A stretch of DNA of 13,123 bases from contig JAEDMD010000033.1 of the NCBI GenBank assembly GCA_016303195.1, forward strand, positions 1 through 13,123, written 5' to 3'. Made by a program: the position numbers and the translations under genes. Of the stretch, positions 1 through 7,473 are shown piece by piece (the stretch's first letter is position 1; every line of letters begins with the position of its first letter). This stretch comes from Oscillospiraceae bacterium (GTDB lineage Bacteria > Bacillota > Clostridia > Oscillospirales > Ruminococcaceae). The notes beneath the pieces were generated by a model, which did no database searches, was not told where the DNA came from, and saw only the letters and a program-made list of their open reading frames with translations.

Positions 1-51
1 ACGTGCGCCTGCGGCGCTTTTTTATATTTTTTAAAAGTAAATGCTGTTGCC
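1..51 (+). repeat. Left copy of window-end inverted repeat, with terminator-like hairpin
   Basis: The first 51 bases are the reverse complement of the last 50 bases (13074-13123), apart from one T missing from a T run. Bases 5-9 (GCGCC) and 13-17 (GGCGC) form a hairpin with a 3-nt loop. It is followed on the plus strand by six T at 18-23, which is the form of an intrinsic terminator for transcripts entering from outside the window. The copy lies just beyond the terminator of the minus-strand operon. The matching second copy implies a dispersed or palindromic repeat, and the sequence beyond the edge is unknown. Confidence 0.85.
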
Positions 52-67
52 CTGTATTGACATCATC

Positions 68-108
68 AAAAACAAAGGCGATACAGAAATGGTTAATTCT
101 GTACCGCC
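68..108 (-). terminator. Intrinsic terminator of the recA-containing operon
   Basis: Read on the minus strand, 108-97 pairs with 88-77 in a 12-bp stem (GGCGGTACAGAA with TTCTGTATCGCC). There is one G-U wobble (104/81) and an 8-nt loop (89-96). The stem is followed immediately by TTTGTTTTT (76-68). It starts 7 nt after the stop codon of the DtxR-like gene. Stem, loop and U tract all fit a rho-independent terminator and mark the 3' end of the long minus-strand operon. Confidence 0.9.
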
Positions 109-115
109 CTTATGC

Positions 116-499
116 TTATGCGTGTTTCTTGATAGTTCTCTTTACGATATGTTTCAGTCTGTCACAGGTATCCTTCGGGAATTCCGTGATGAATTTTATT
201 GCCTGCTCATGTGCTTCCTCATGGGGCAGTTTCAGGAACTTGTGGAAAAAGACATATACCTCGTCAAAGCTGGACATGATCTCATTTACCATATCCTCAC
301 CCTCAGGTGTCAGAACTACGCTGTTGCAGAAATCTTCATATACGTACCCGCAGTTTGCCAGACATCTCAGCATCTTGCTGACGCTTGGACGGGATACGCC
401 TAAATGCCGTGATATATTAACGCATCTGACATATTCATCCTTGTCTGTAAGTTCTTTTATTGCTATCAGGTACTTTATCTGTCCTGCACAATGTTTCAT
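116..499 (-). CDS. DtxR/MntR-like transcriptional regulator lacking usual metal ligands
   Basis: This 127-residue protein has a winged helix at about residues 24-67, with recognition-helix sequence GVSRPSVSKML and wing sequence VVLTPEGEDM. A helical C-terminal part at about 75-120 aligns with the metal-binding dimer domain of the DtxR/MntR family. The SH3-like third domain is absent, as in MntR-type members. In a hand alignment, the family block with ligands Cys/Glu, Glu and His (pattern DACRIEHV) reads QAIKFITE, so I101, I104 and T105 replace the ligands. The N-terminal Asp/Glu pair and the middle His are not evident either. I infer a DNA-binding regulator that may not respond to Fe or Mn. 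A MarR-like assignment is the alternative. The start is the ATG at 499, because AGGAGG (511-506) lies 6 nt upstream; a GTG at 514 would consume that site. It is the last gene of the operon, 11 nt after pgsA, and is followed by a terminator. Its target cannot be inferred. Confidence 0.65.
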   Translation of the reverse strand: MKHCAGQIKYLIAIKELTDKDEYVRCVNISRHLGVSRPSVSKMLRCLANCGYVYEDFCNSVVLTPEGEDMVNEIMSSFDEVYVFFHKFLKLPHEEAHEQAIKFITEFPKDTCDRLKHIVKRTIKKHA

Positions 500-510
500 T
501 TTTATCCTCC

Positions 511-1095
511 TCACTTGTCCGAGTCTATCAGATGCCAGTAGCCTTTAAGGTATACTGCGCCTGACAACACGGTAAGAACAGTAGCTGTCCATATAAGTAT
601 CGGTGTTATCACATTTTCAACTGCCGATACAGCGCTCTCAGAGAAGTTTACTGAGAAATCACCACGGAGGCTGAGCCATAAAAGTATAGCTATTATCGCC
701 ACCATAGTAAATGCGGTCTTGAGTTTTCCCCATATTCCTGCGGCTACGACAGTTCCGCTGTTTGCGGCAAGAAGTCTGAGTCCCGATACCATGAACTCTC
801 TTGCTGTTATGATTATCAGCGGTACAGCGCCCATATTCACCTCAGAAAGCTCCACAAACACCGTCAGCGCAGCAATAACAAGCACCTTATCAGCCAGCGG
901 ATCAAGGAATTTTCCGAAATTGGTGACCAGATTATTCTTTCTTGCTATCTTTCCGTCAAGTGCGTCCGTGATAGATGCCGCCGCAAATATCACCAGTGCG
1001 ATCAGAAAATGAAACGGCACTTTCCAGTATATGAAAAGCAGGAAAAACGGAATAAGTATGACTCTCGTGAGAGTCAGCTTATTTGGCAGGTTCAT
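511..1095 (-). CDS. pgsA: CDP-diacylglycerol--glycerol-3-phosphate 3-phosphatidyltransferase
   Basis: PgsA makes phosphatidylglycerol phosphate from CDP-diacylglycerol and glycerol-3-phosphate, the committed step to phosphatidylglycerol and cardiolipin in the cytoplasmic membrane. The protein has 194 residues, normal for the family. It carries the full CDP-alcohol phosphotransferase motif: D44, D47-G48, A51-R52, G61, D65 and D69. The N-terminal NLPNKLTLTR is typical of PgsA, and several hydrophobic membrane segments follow (about 12-40, 71-85, 92-108, 127-145 and 160-183). The ATG overlaps the rimO stop codon by 4 nt (ATGA), and GAGGTGAT lies 6 nt upstream inside rimO, so translation is likely coupled. 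The rimO-pgsA pairing is common in Firmicutes, often near recA, which supports the call. Confidence 0.95.
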   Translation of the reverse strand: MNLPNKLTLTRVILIPFFLLFIYWKVPFHFLIALVIFAAASITDALDGKIARKNNLVTNFGKFLDPLADKVLVIAALTVFVELSEVNMGAVPLIIITAREFMVSGLRLLAANSGTVVAAGIWGKLKTAFTMVAIIAILLWLSLRGDFSVNFSESAVSAVENVITPILIWTATVLTVLSGAVYLKGYWHLIDSDK

Positions 1096-2423
1096 TTGCT
1101 TATCACCTCTCCTATCAGATCATAATCCAGAGTATCTGTGATCTTTATAGTTACATACTGCCCTATTTCAAGCGGTCTGTCCGATGTGAAGAACACCTTT
1201 CCGTCGATATCGGGAGCATCAAGAGGAGTTCTTCCGAAATAACATTCGCCGAATTTATCGAAGCCTTCCACTACTGCTTCAAGCTCTGCATCCATGAGCT
1301 TCTGATTATTCTCACTGCTTATGAGCATCTGCTGTTCCATGATTATATCTGCTCTGTGAGCGGCTGTCTCCTCGTCTATCTGATCGGGGAATGCTGCCGC
1401 CTTTGTGCCTTCCTCGCAGGAATATGCGAAACAGCCAAGTCTGTCAAAGCGGACACGGCTGATGAATTCAGCCAGTTCGCTGAACTGCTCCTCAGTCTCT
1501 CCAGGGAAGCCTGTTATCAGCGTAGTGCGGAGAATAACATTCGGTATCTTCTCACGGATATGCTTAAAGAGCGCCTCCAGCTTTTCGGTATCGCCCCAGC
1601 GGTTCATGCGTGAAAGTATATCGCCGCTGCAGTGCTGTATCGGTATTTCCAGATACTTCACTATCTTATCCTCTCTTGCAATAACGTCAAGAAGTTCATC
1701 GGTTATGCGTTCGGGATAGCAGTAAAGAGTGCGTATCCATTTAAGACCGTCTATCTTGCACAGTTCAGTCAGAAGTTCAGCCAGTTTTGGCTCACCGTAA
1801 AGATCCTTGCCGTACTGAGCGGTATCCTGAGCGATGACCACAAGTTCGGTAACACCGTTTTCAGCGAGGAATCTTGCTTCTTTCAGGATATCCTCCATAG
1901 GCTCGCTTCTGAATTTTCCTCTTATCATAGGGATAGCGCAGTAGGTACAGCAGTTTGAACAGCCCTCAGCAATTTTAAGGTATGTGAAAAAGGGCAGTGT
2001 TGAAATAATTCTTTCGCCCGAAAGCTCGGCATCGAGCTTTGAAGCGAAACAGACATATCTCTCATCAGCCAGTACATGATCGAGAACATCAACTATATCC
2101 TTTGTATTTCCGATACCAATAACAGCATCAGCCTCAGGGAACTGCTCAGCGATCTCGTCCTTATAGCGCTCGACAAGACATCCGGTAATTATGATCTTTT
2201 TCAGAGTGCCGTCCTCTTTCAGCTTGCCGAGTTCCAGAATAGTCTCGATAGCCTCCTCTTTTGCGGACTTGATGAAACCGCAGGTATTGACTATCGCCAC
2301 ATCTGCAAGACCGGGTTCAGTCACAAGCTGATAGCCGTGAGATTTAAGTTTATAGAGCATCCTCTCAGAATCCACAAGATTCTTCGAGCATCCCAGAGAC
2401 GCCATGCCGACCTTTATAGCCAT
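1092..2423 (-). CDS. rimO: Ribosomal protein S12 methylthiotransferase RimO
   Basis: RimO is a radical-SAM enzyme that adds a methylthio group to a conserved aspartate of ribosomal protein S12, using two iron-sulfur clusters. In this 443-residue protein the N-terminal UPF0004 domain has cluster cysteines C12 (SLGCSKN), C48 (VNTCGF) and C82 (ITGCLVERY). The radical-SAM CxxxCxxC is C155, C159 and C162 (EGCSNCCTYCAIP). A C-terminal TRAM domain contains GRTPLDAPDIDG, which separates RimO from the tRNA-modifying MiaB. The start at 2423 is preferred over an in-frame ATG at 2456 because MAIKVGMASLGCSKN is the family N-terminus and AGGAGG lies 9 nt upstream. The upstream candidate would run into recX. 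The gene starts 1 nt after the recX stop and overlaps pgsA by 4 nt. Confidence 0.95.
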   Translation of the reverse strand: MAIKVGMASLGCSKNLVDSERMLYKLKSHGYQLVTEPGLADVAIVNTCGFIKSAKEEAIETILELGKLKEDGTLKKIIITGCLVERYKDEIAEQFPEADAVIGIGNTKDIVDVLDHVLADERYVCFASKLDAELSGERIISTLPFFTYLKIAEGCSNCCTYCAIPMIRGKFRSEPMEDILKEARFLAENGVTELVVIAQDTAQYGKDLYGEPKLAELLTELCKIDGLKWIRTLYCYPERITDELLDVIAREDKIVKYLEIPIQHCSGDILSRMNRWGDTEKLEALFKHIREKIPNVILRTTLITGFPGETEEQFSELAEFISRVRFDRLGCFAYSCEEGTKAAAFPDQIDEETAAHRADIIMEQQMLISSENNQKLMDAELEAVVEGFDKFGECYFGRTPLDAPDIDGKVFFTSDRPLEIGQYVTIKITDTLDYDLIGEVISK

Positions 2424-2424
2424 G

Positions 2425-3063
2425 TCAGTCGTCCTCCTCATATTTGCTATTCTCAAAATATTCTTTGACCGCCCGATTTATCTGCGGGAAGTCATAACCG
2501 TAACGCACCAGCGCATTTTTCACCTTTTCAATGCTTTTCCTGTCAGTTTCATCTGTAAGAAAGCGTGAATGTTTGGTTTTCAGCAGTTCCGCCAGATTCT
2601 CCTCAAAGGTGAACTCATAGACTTCAAGGGCATCCTCTGCCGTAAATTGGTCAATGCCTTTCTGCATAAGCTCACGTTTGGCACGGCGGAAGCCGAATTT
2701 CTTTACTTCCACCAGTTTCCGTGCCATACGTTCGGCATAGCGCTCATCGTCGATGAATCTGTTCTCTTTCAGTTTATTCAGAACAGCTTTGCACAGTGCA
2801 TCACTTTTGTAAGTCTTTATCAGCTTTTCCGTCATTTCCTTTTCGCTGTAATCACGATAATCCAGCAGAAACAGTGCCCGCTGATAAGCACGGCGGAAGT
2901 TTGAAGCGTAGATGATCTTTCTCAGTTCATCCCATTCGATCTCCATGCCTGTGCGGACGGAAAAGTCAGTGATGATATCTATATGGAGGTAGATCTTTCG
3001 GCTGTCGTCGATCTCCACCTCGTAAGTTGTCCCCTTGTATCGTGAGACATTCGTTATCTTCAT
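2425..3063 (-). CDS. recX: RecX, regulatory protein controlling RecA
   Basis: RecX binds RecA and modulates its filament growth and coprotease and recombinase activities. The 212-residue protein has the RecX three-helix repeat arrangement. Recognisable blocks are ALFLLDYRDYSEKEMTEKL (about 63-81), LKENRFIDDERYAERMAR (about 98-115), a following K/R-rich GFRRAKRELMQKGI segment, and a C-terminal LVRYGYDFPQINRAVKEYF. Length is normal for Gram-positive RecX. It lies directly after recA: the recX ATG shares one base with the recA stop (TAATG), so RecA and its modulator should be made together. A short Shine-Dalgarno-like GAGGA sits inside the end of recA. The N-terminal 55 residues are less conserved, but the start is fixed well by the overlap. 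Confidence 0.93.
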   Translation of the reverse strand: MKITNVSRYKGTTYEVEIDDSRKIYLHIDIITDFSVRTGMEIEWDELRKIIYASNFRRAYQRALFLLDYRDYSEKEMTEKLIKTYKSDALCKAVLNKLKENRFIDDERYAERMARKLVEVKKFGFRRAKRELMQKGIDQFTAEDALEVYEFTFEENLAELLKTKHSRFLTDETDRKSIEKVKNALVRYGYDFPQINRAVKEYFENSKYEEDD

Positions 3064-4256
3064 TATTCCTCAGCAGGTGTGAATTCCTCGAAATCCTCGT
3101 CGATATCGGCAAGGATATCATCACTTCCGCTGTTCTGCTCAGGTACGTTCTCCTCATCGGGAGCATCCTCGCCCTTCTTGTCCTTCTTGTCCTTCTTGGA
3201 CTTAGGTGAGACTGCATCCTTCAGCTCGTCCTTACGTGCAAGGATCTGATCTTCGATCTCCTTCATGAGAGCCTCGTCATTCTTGAGCAGTTCCTTAACA
3301 TTGTCACGGCCCTGTCCCAGTTTCTGATCGTTGTAGCTGAACCATGAACCGCCCTTCTTGATGATATCAAGGTCAACAGCAAGGTCGAGAACTTCGCCTG
3401 TACGGGAGATACCTGTACCGTACATAAGGTCGAATTCGCACTCCTTGAAAGGCGGAGCGACCTTGTTCTTGACGATCTTACATTTGGTGCTTGCACCGAT
3501 GATGTCGCTTCCCGACTTGATGACTTCGCCCTTTCTTACTTCGATACGGACGGATGAATAGAATTTCAGCGCACGACCGCCTGGGGTAGTTTCGGGATTT
3601 CCGTACATTACGCCGATCTTTTCACGTATCTGGTTAATGAAGATGGCAACGCAGTTGGACTTTGAGATAGCGGCAGTGAGCTTTCTCATAGCCTGAGACA
3701 TAAGTCTTGCAAGCTGACCAACGTGGAGATCGCCCATTTCGCCGTCAATTTCCGCACGTGTTGTCATAGCGGCGATGGAGTCGAGAACGATAACATCAAT
3801 AGCGCCCGAACGGATAAGAGCCTCAGCGATTTCAAGAGCCTGCTCACCGCTGTCAGGCTGTGAAACGAGAAGATTGTCGATATTTACACCGAGAGCCTGA
3901 GCGTAAACAGGGTCAAGAGCGTGTTCAACGTCGATGAAAGCAACTTCGCCGTCCATCTTCTGAGCCTGAGCGATAATGGAAAGGGCAACGGTAGTCTTAC
4001 CTGAGCTTTCAGGGCCGTAGATCTCAACGATACGTCCACGTGGCACACCGCCGATTCCGAGAGCCATATCAAGGGTCATTGAACCTGTGGGGATAGCGTC
4101 AACATTGAGAGTCTTTGTCTGACCAAGACGCATGATAGCGCCTGCGCCGTACTTCTTTTCGATCTGCTTGAGTGCGCCGTCGAGGGCAGTTTTCTTGTCC
4201 TCCTTAGTGGTGGCTTTTACTACTGTCGGTTTTTTTGCAAGTTCCTTTTTAGCCAT
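3063..4256 (-). CDS. recA: Recombinase RecA
   Basis: RecA is the ATP-dependent strand-exchange protein of homologous recombination and, in most bacteria, the trigger of LexA cleavage. Visible landmarks are Walker [10 protein letters not shown] (81-89), catalytic-side EHALDP (111-116), Walker B VIVLDS (155-160), loop L1 around [12 protein letters not shown] (169-180) and loop L2 after [10 protein letters not shown] (206-215), including NPETTPGG. At 397 residues it is longer than the usual ~350. The extra length is a Lys-rich N-terminus and a C-terminal tail with a KKDKKDKK patch (354-361) and a long acidic end. L1 reads [11 protein letters not shown] where GDSHVGLQARL is usual. The ribosome binding site AGGAGG is formed by the last two codons of prmC. 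No SOS box (CGAAC-N4-GTTCG type) or promoter is visible in the 3-nt gap or the nearby end of prmC, so transcription is probably from the operon. Confidence 0.99.
   Translation of the reverse strand: MAKKELAKKPTVVKATTKEDKKTALDGALKQIEKKYGAGAIMRLGQTKTLNVDAIPTGSMTLDMALGIGGVPRGRIVEIYGPESSGKTTVALSIIAQAQKMDGEVAFIDVEHALDPVYAQALGVNIDNLLVSQPDSGEQALEIAEALIRSGAIDVIVLDSIAAMTTRAEIDGEMGDLHVGQLARLMSQAMRKLTAAISKSNCVAIFINQIREKIGVMYGNPETTPGGRALKFYSSVRIEVRKGEVIKSGSDIIGASTKCKIVKNKVAPPFKECEFDLMYGTGISRTGEVLDLAVDLDIIKKGGSWFSYNDQKLGQGRDNVKELLKNDEALMKEIEDQILARKDELKDAVSPKSKKDKKDKKGEDAPDEENVPEQNSGSDDILADIDEDFEEFTPAEE
3172..3198. repeat. Three tandem 9-bp units in the recA tail
   Basis: The plus strand reads CCCTTCTTG, TCCTTCTTG, TCCTTCTTG (3172-3180, 3181-3189, 3190-3198), a period-9 repeat with one mismatch. 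On the coding strand it gives the Lys-Lys-Asp repeats of the RecA C-terminal tail. Because the unit is a multiple of three, copy-number change would lengthen or shorten the charged tail without a frameshift. Confidence 0.8.
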
Positions 4257-4259
4257 TGT

Positions 4260-5108
4260 TTACCTCCTGTTCTGAGCCGAGGCGGTGCGGAATATTCCTG
4301 CAAGGTCACGGGTCAGGGTAATATTATTAAAATTATTATCAATGAGTATCTTTTCAACATCACTGTGCTGTCCGTCGCCGTATTCATAGAGAAGCCAGCC
4401 GTTTTCCGCAATGGAGTTTTTCCAGAGAGCGGTCATCGCCCTGTAAAAGTCCAGTCCGTCCTCACCGCCGTAAAGCGCCATTTCAGGCTCATAGCGGACT
4501 TCCTTCTGGAGCTGTGCCATTTCCTCTGCGGTAACATACGGCGGATTGCTGACTATAATGTCCATATCACGGAACATTGCGGCGGTTTCGGCTTTCAGCA
4601 CATCGCCTTTGATTATTTTTATGTCAGCACTGTTCAGCGCTGAATTTTCCTTGATGATATCAACAGCACCGTCGGAAAGTTCCACGGCACTGACCTCCGC
4701 ATCGGGGAGCATTTTTTTCAGCGTGATGGCAATGCATCCGCTTCCCGAACAGAGATCGGCTATTTTCGGGGACTTCATCCCCTGTCTGCGGCATATTTCC
4801 AGAACATTCTCAATGAGAGTTTCTGTATCGGGGCGGGGTATCAGCACATTTTCGCTGAGTCTGAACGTTAAGCCGTAGAATTCCCATTCCCCTAAGATAT
4901 ACTGCAAAGGATAGCCTGTACTTCGCCTTTCAGCCATTTCACGGATAGCTTTTTCATCCTCTGCGCTGACTTCCTCAGCAGGGCGGAAAAGCGGATATTT
5001 GTCATGGAGCGTGTCCTGAAAAATACAGAGCGTGTCGAACTCATAGTCCTCATTGCCCGATTTTTCAAGCATTTCTCCGCAGATATCATAAAGCTGTTTT
5101 CTGTTCAT
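4260..5108 (-). CDS. prmC: Peptide chain release factor N5-glutamine methyltransferase
   Basis: PrmC methylates the glutamine of the GGQ motif of release factors RF1 and RF2 using S-adenosylmethionine, which improves translation termination. The 282-residue protein has a helical N-terminal substrate-binding domain ending in QYILGEWEFYG (69-79), the hallmark IPRPDTE (90-96), SAM-binding motif DLCSGSGCIA (118-127), and the catalytic NPPY (188-191) that holds the target glutamine. The final two Arg codons and the stop (AGG AGG TAA) double as the Shine-Dalgarno sequence of recA. It starts 3 nt after the DUF1385 gene. The DUF1385-prmC pair is common in Clostridia, but there prfA (RF1) usually follows; here recA takes that place. 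Confidence 0.95.
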   Translation of the reverse strand: MNRKQLYDICGEMLEKSGNEDYEFDTLCIFQDTLHDKYPLFRPAEEVSAEDEKAIREMAERRSTGYPLQYILGEWEFYGLTFRLSENVLIPRPDTETLIENVLEICRRQGMKSPKIADLCSGSGCIAITLKKMLPDAEVSAVELSDGAVDIIKENSALNSADIKIIKGDVLKAETAAMFRDMDIIVSNPPYVTAEEMAQLQKEVRYEPEMALYGGEDGLDFYRAMTALWKNSIAENGWLLYEYGDGQHSDVEKILIDNNFNNITLTRDLAGIFRTASAQNRR

Positions 5109-5111
5109 TTA

Positions 5112-6062
5112 TCACCATTTGTCCTCTGTCTTATCCGCAGGGATGCATGGCTTCATGGCAGCGATGGCAATTTCTATCATGCTGTCATCGGGCTCACGTG
5201 TGGTTATTCTCTGCATTGCAAGACCGGGAGCGGAAAGAATACGTGTCAGCAGGTTGTCATTGTTGCCTGCGAGACGGATGAATTCGTAGGAGATACCTAC
5301 TACCAGCGGAAGAAGTATCAGTGAGCAGATAATTCTCTGCCATGTTTCGGTGAACGGAACGAAGCACATAACGAATATGCTTACCAGAAGCACAAGGAAA
5401 ATGAAGCTCGTACCGCATCTTTTGTGGAAACGTGTCTGCTTGCGGACATTTTCGACTGTCAGCGGAAGCTCAGCTTCATGGCAGGCGATGGTTTTATGCT
5501 CAGCGCCGTGGTACATATACTGTCGCCTGATGTCCTTCATAAGGCTTACCAATGCCATATATGCAACAAAAAGCGCTATCTTGACGATACCCTCCAGAGC
5601 GGAGCGGATAATGCGGTGTTCTTTGATATCGGGGATGAATCCGACGAGTATCTTCGGCAGGAACACAAAAAGTCCCACTGCCATGAGAACGCCCACAAGT
5701 ATGCCGATATACATGAAGATATCGTATGAACTTCCCTCCGAGCCTTTGCCGTCCTTTTCCATTTCGGATTTTTCTTCCTCGGTGAGTTGTTTTTCGGCTG
5801 ACTTCATCATGTATTTATAGCCTTTCACAAGGGATATCACAAATGAAGTGCATCCACGGACGAGAGGAGTTTTCTTGTACCACGGAGCATTTTTCCCGTT
5901 GTTTTCCTCCCATGTTTCGAGGTCGATAGTTCCGTCGGGCAGTCGGCAGGCCATTGCGCCCGTATTCGGGCCGAGCATCATGATGCCCTCGATGAGCGCC
6001 TGTCCGCCTATCTTGGATTTGAATTTTTCAGCGCTTGGCTGATTGCTGTTATTTTTACTCAT
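5112..6062 (-). CDS. DUF1385 family membrane protein (YqhQ-like)
   Basis: This 316-residue integral membrane protein belongs to the DUF1385 family, whose biochemical function I do not know. Family hallmarks are IGGQALIEGIMMLGP (18-32), the polar YHGAEHKTIACHE block (184-196) and RFHKRCGTSF (211-220). The conserved His and Glu residues suggest a metal or catalytic site, which is inference. Hydrophobic segments lie at about 113-138, 156-176, 217-238 and 243-265. A charged loop rich in Glu and Lys (about 88-110) precedes the first. The start at 6062 is chosen because MSKNNSNQ lies one base after the histidine kinase stop (TGA-T-ATG); the in-frame candidate at 6146 lies within the kinase gene and adds a non-family peptide. 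No good Shine-Dalgarno is seen, so initiation probably depends on coupling. It is next to prmC, as in many Clostridia. Confidence 0.88.
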   Translation of the reverse strand: MSKNNSNQPSAEKFKSKIGGQALIEGIMMLGPNTGAMACRLPDGTIDLETWEENNGKNAPWYKKTPLVRGCTSFVISLVKGYKYMMKSAEKQLTEEEKSEMEKDGKGSEGSSYDIFMYIGILVGVLMAVGLFVFLPKILVGFIPDIKEHRIIRSALEGIVKIALFVAYMALVSLMKDIRRQYMYHGAEHKTIACHEAELPLTVENVRKQTRFHKRCGTSFIFLVLLVSIFVMCFVPFTETWQRIICSLILLPLVVGISYEFIRLAGNNDNLLTRILSAPGLAMQRITTREPDDSMIEIAIAAMKPCIPADKTEDKW

Positions 6063-6063
6063 A

Positions 6064-7473
6064 TCATTTATCTTTCTTTGCGGGAAGCGTGATGGTAACG
6101 GTAGTTCCCAGACCTTCACCTTCGCTGTCGATGCTGAGAGTACCACCGTGCATACTGATTATCTCGTCAGCCACGGCAAGACCGATTCCCGAACCTCGTC
6201 TTGTATGATTAGCCTTGTAGAATTTTGTCTTTACCTTGGCAAGATCGGACTGCTTTATTCCGACACCCGTATCCTTTACGGAAACTACCACGTTATCGCC
6301 CGATTCATAGGCTTTTATGGTAACTCTGTCTCCTGCCGAGGAATATTTCACAGCGTTGTCGATGACATTGATGAACACCTGACGGATGCGGTTCTTGTCG
6401 CCGAAAACGAAAGGCAGCATTTCAGGCTCATCGTAGATTATTTCTTTTGTTTCTTTTCTGGCTTTTTCGCTGTAAATGAGAACAGCGTCGCCCAGTTCGG
6501 CGAGAACATCCATTACAGCGCTTTGCAGGGTGAAATGTCCGTTCTGCATACGTGAGAAGTCCAGAAGCTCCTCGACCATCTGCTGTAAACGCTCAGTCTC
6601 GTTCACGATGACACCGACACCTTTTTTCATGGTATCGGGGCTTGTATCGCTGTCAACGAACATAAGAGTCTCAGCCCATCCCTTTATGGCGGTGAGAGGA
6701 GTTCTCAGCTCATGTGAAACGGAAGAAATGAATTCATTCTTCATAGCCTCGGCGGTCGAAAGCTCGTCAGCCATATGGTTGATGGCAGTGCAGAGTTCAC
6801 CGATCTCGTCATCGCTGTTGTTCTCGATGCGGACTGAGAAATCGCCCATTGCGAATTTCCTTGCGATACCGCTTATCTGACGTATCGGTCTTACGATAGA
6901 ACCTGCGAAATACAGACCTATGGTGATGATAATGAATATTACAGTGAGAAATACTACCATGACCGCAAGAGTATAGGTCTTGATGGTATTGTCTATCTCC
7001 GTCAGTGATGTTACCATTCTGACGGCGCTGTACTCGTTGTTCATGGAGGTTATGGGAACTGATACCGCAAGTATCTTTTCTCCGCCCCTCATTCTTCCTG
7101 TATGGCTTCCCTCGCCTGTTTCCATAGCCTGAACATAGTCGGGCATGATATCATCGGCATCGGGCGAGAAACCCGACGAAGTAAGAACGACTCTGCCTTT
7201 GGAATTTATCGCCATAAGCTCGATCTTGTCCTTGTCGCTGAAGGTTTCAAGCATTGTACGCATTTCCGCCGAGAAGTTGGCGGAGCTGTCCTGCGAATGG
7301 ACGCTGAGAACCGAAGTTACGGCATTTATCCTTGAAAAGAGGTACTGTCTCGCTGAGGAATAAAAGTAATTCTGGATAGCGTAGACTATCGCCATGCTGA
7401 TAATGAGCAGAGCAAGGACGACAACGCCTAAGTTGTTGATTATCCAGCGTTTGGTGATACTTTTTTTAGCCAT
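6064..7473 (-). CDS. Membrane sensor histidine kinase with HAMP domain
   Basis: This 469-residue two-component sensor kinase has a first membrane segment at about 14-36, an extracytoplasmic sensor region at about 37-166, a second membrane segment at about 168-192 and a HAMP linker at about 193-245. The HisKA domain carries phospho-acceptor H254 in SSVSHELRTPLTAIKGW. The HATPase domain has the N box NRIRQVFINVIDNAVKYS (N369 and N373), DTGVGI (401-406) and RRGSGIGLAVADEI (426-438). All catalytic motifs are present. The sensor region resembles the roughly 120-residue PAS-like extracellular domains of PhoR/ResE/WalK-type kinases, but the signal is unknown. The ATG at 7473 shares a base with the response-regulator stop (TAATG). 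This start is chosen over a GTG at 7491, which lies inside the regulator gene. It is the cognate partner of that regulator. Confidence 0.95.
   Translation of the reverse strand: MAKKSITKRWIINNLGVVVLALLIISMAIVYAIQNYFYSSARQYLFSRINAVTSVLSVHSQDSSANFSAEMRTMLETFSDKDKIELMAINSKGRVVLTSSGFSPDADDIMPDYVQAMETGEGSHTGRMRGGEKILAVSVPITSMNNEYSAVRMVTSLTEIDNTIKTYTLAVMVVFLTVIFIIITIGLYFAGSIVRPIRQISGIARKFAMGDFSVRIENNSDDEIGELCTAINHMADELSTAEAMKNEFISSVSHELRTPLTAIKGWAETLMFVDSDTSPDTMKKGVGVIVNETERLQQMVEELLDFSRMQNGHFTLQSAVMDVLAELGDAVLIYSEKARKETKEIIYDEPEMLPFVFGDKNRIRQVFINVIDNAVKYSSAGDRVTIKAYESGDNVVVSVKDTGVGIKQSDLAKVKTKFYKANHTRRGSGIGLAVADEIISMHGGTLSIDSEGEGLGTTVTITLPAKKDK

Noticed and set aside
57..85. TTGACA on the plus strand at 57-62 as a promoter
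   Set aside because: The hexamer 17 bp downstream (GATACA) is a poor -10, and no plus-strand gene follows.
3..548. Plus-strand open frames at the left end (3-548 and 41-403)
   Set aside because: They lie opposite the DtxR-like gene and its terminator, lack ribosome binding sites and have non-protein-like composition.
6063..6146. Upstream ATG extending the DUF1385 protein by 28 residues
   Set aside because: The extension lies wholly inside the histidine kinase gene and does not resemble the family N-terminus.
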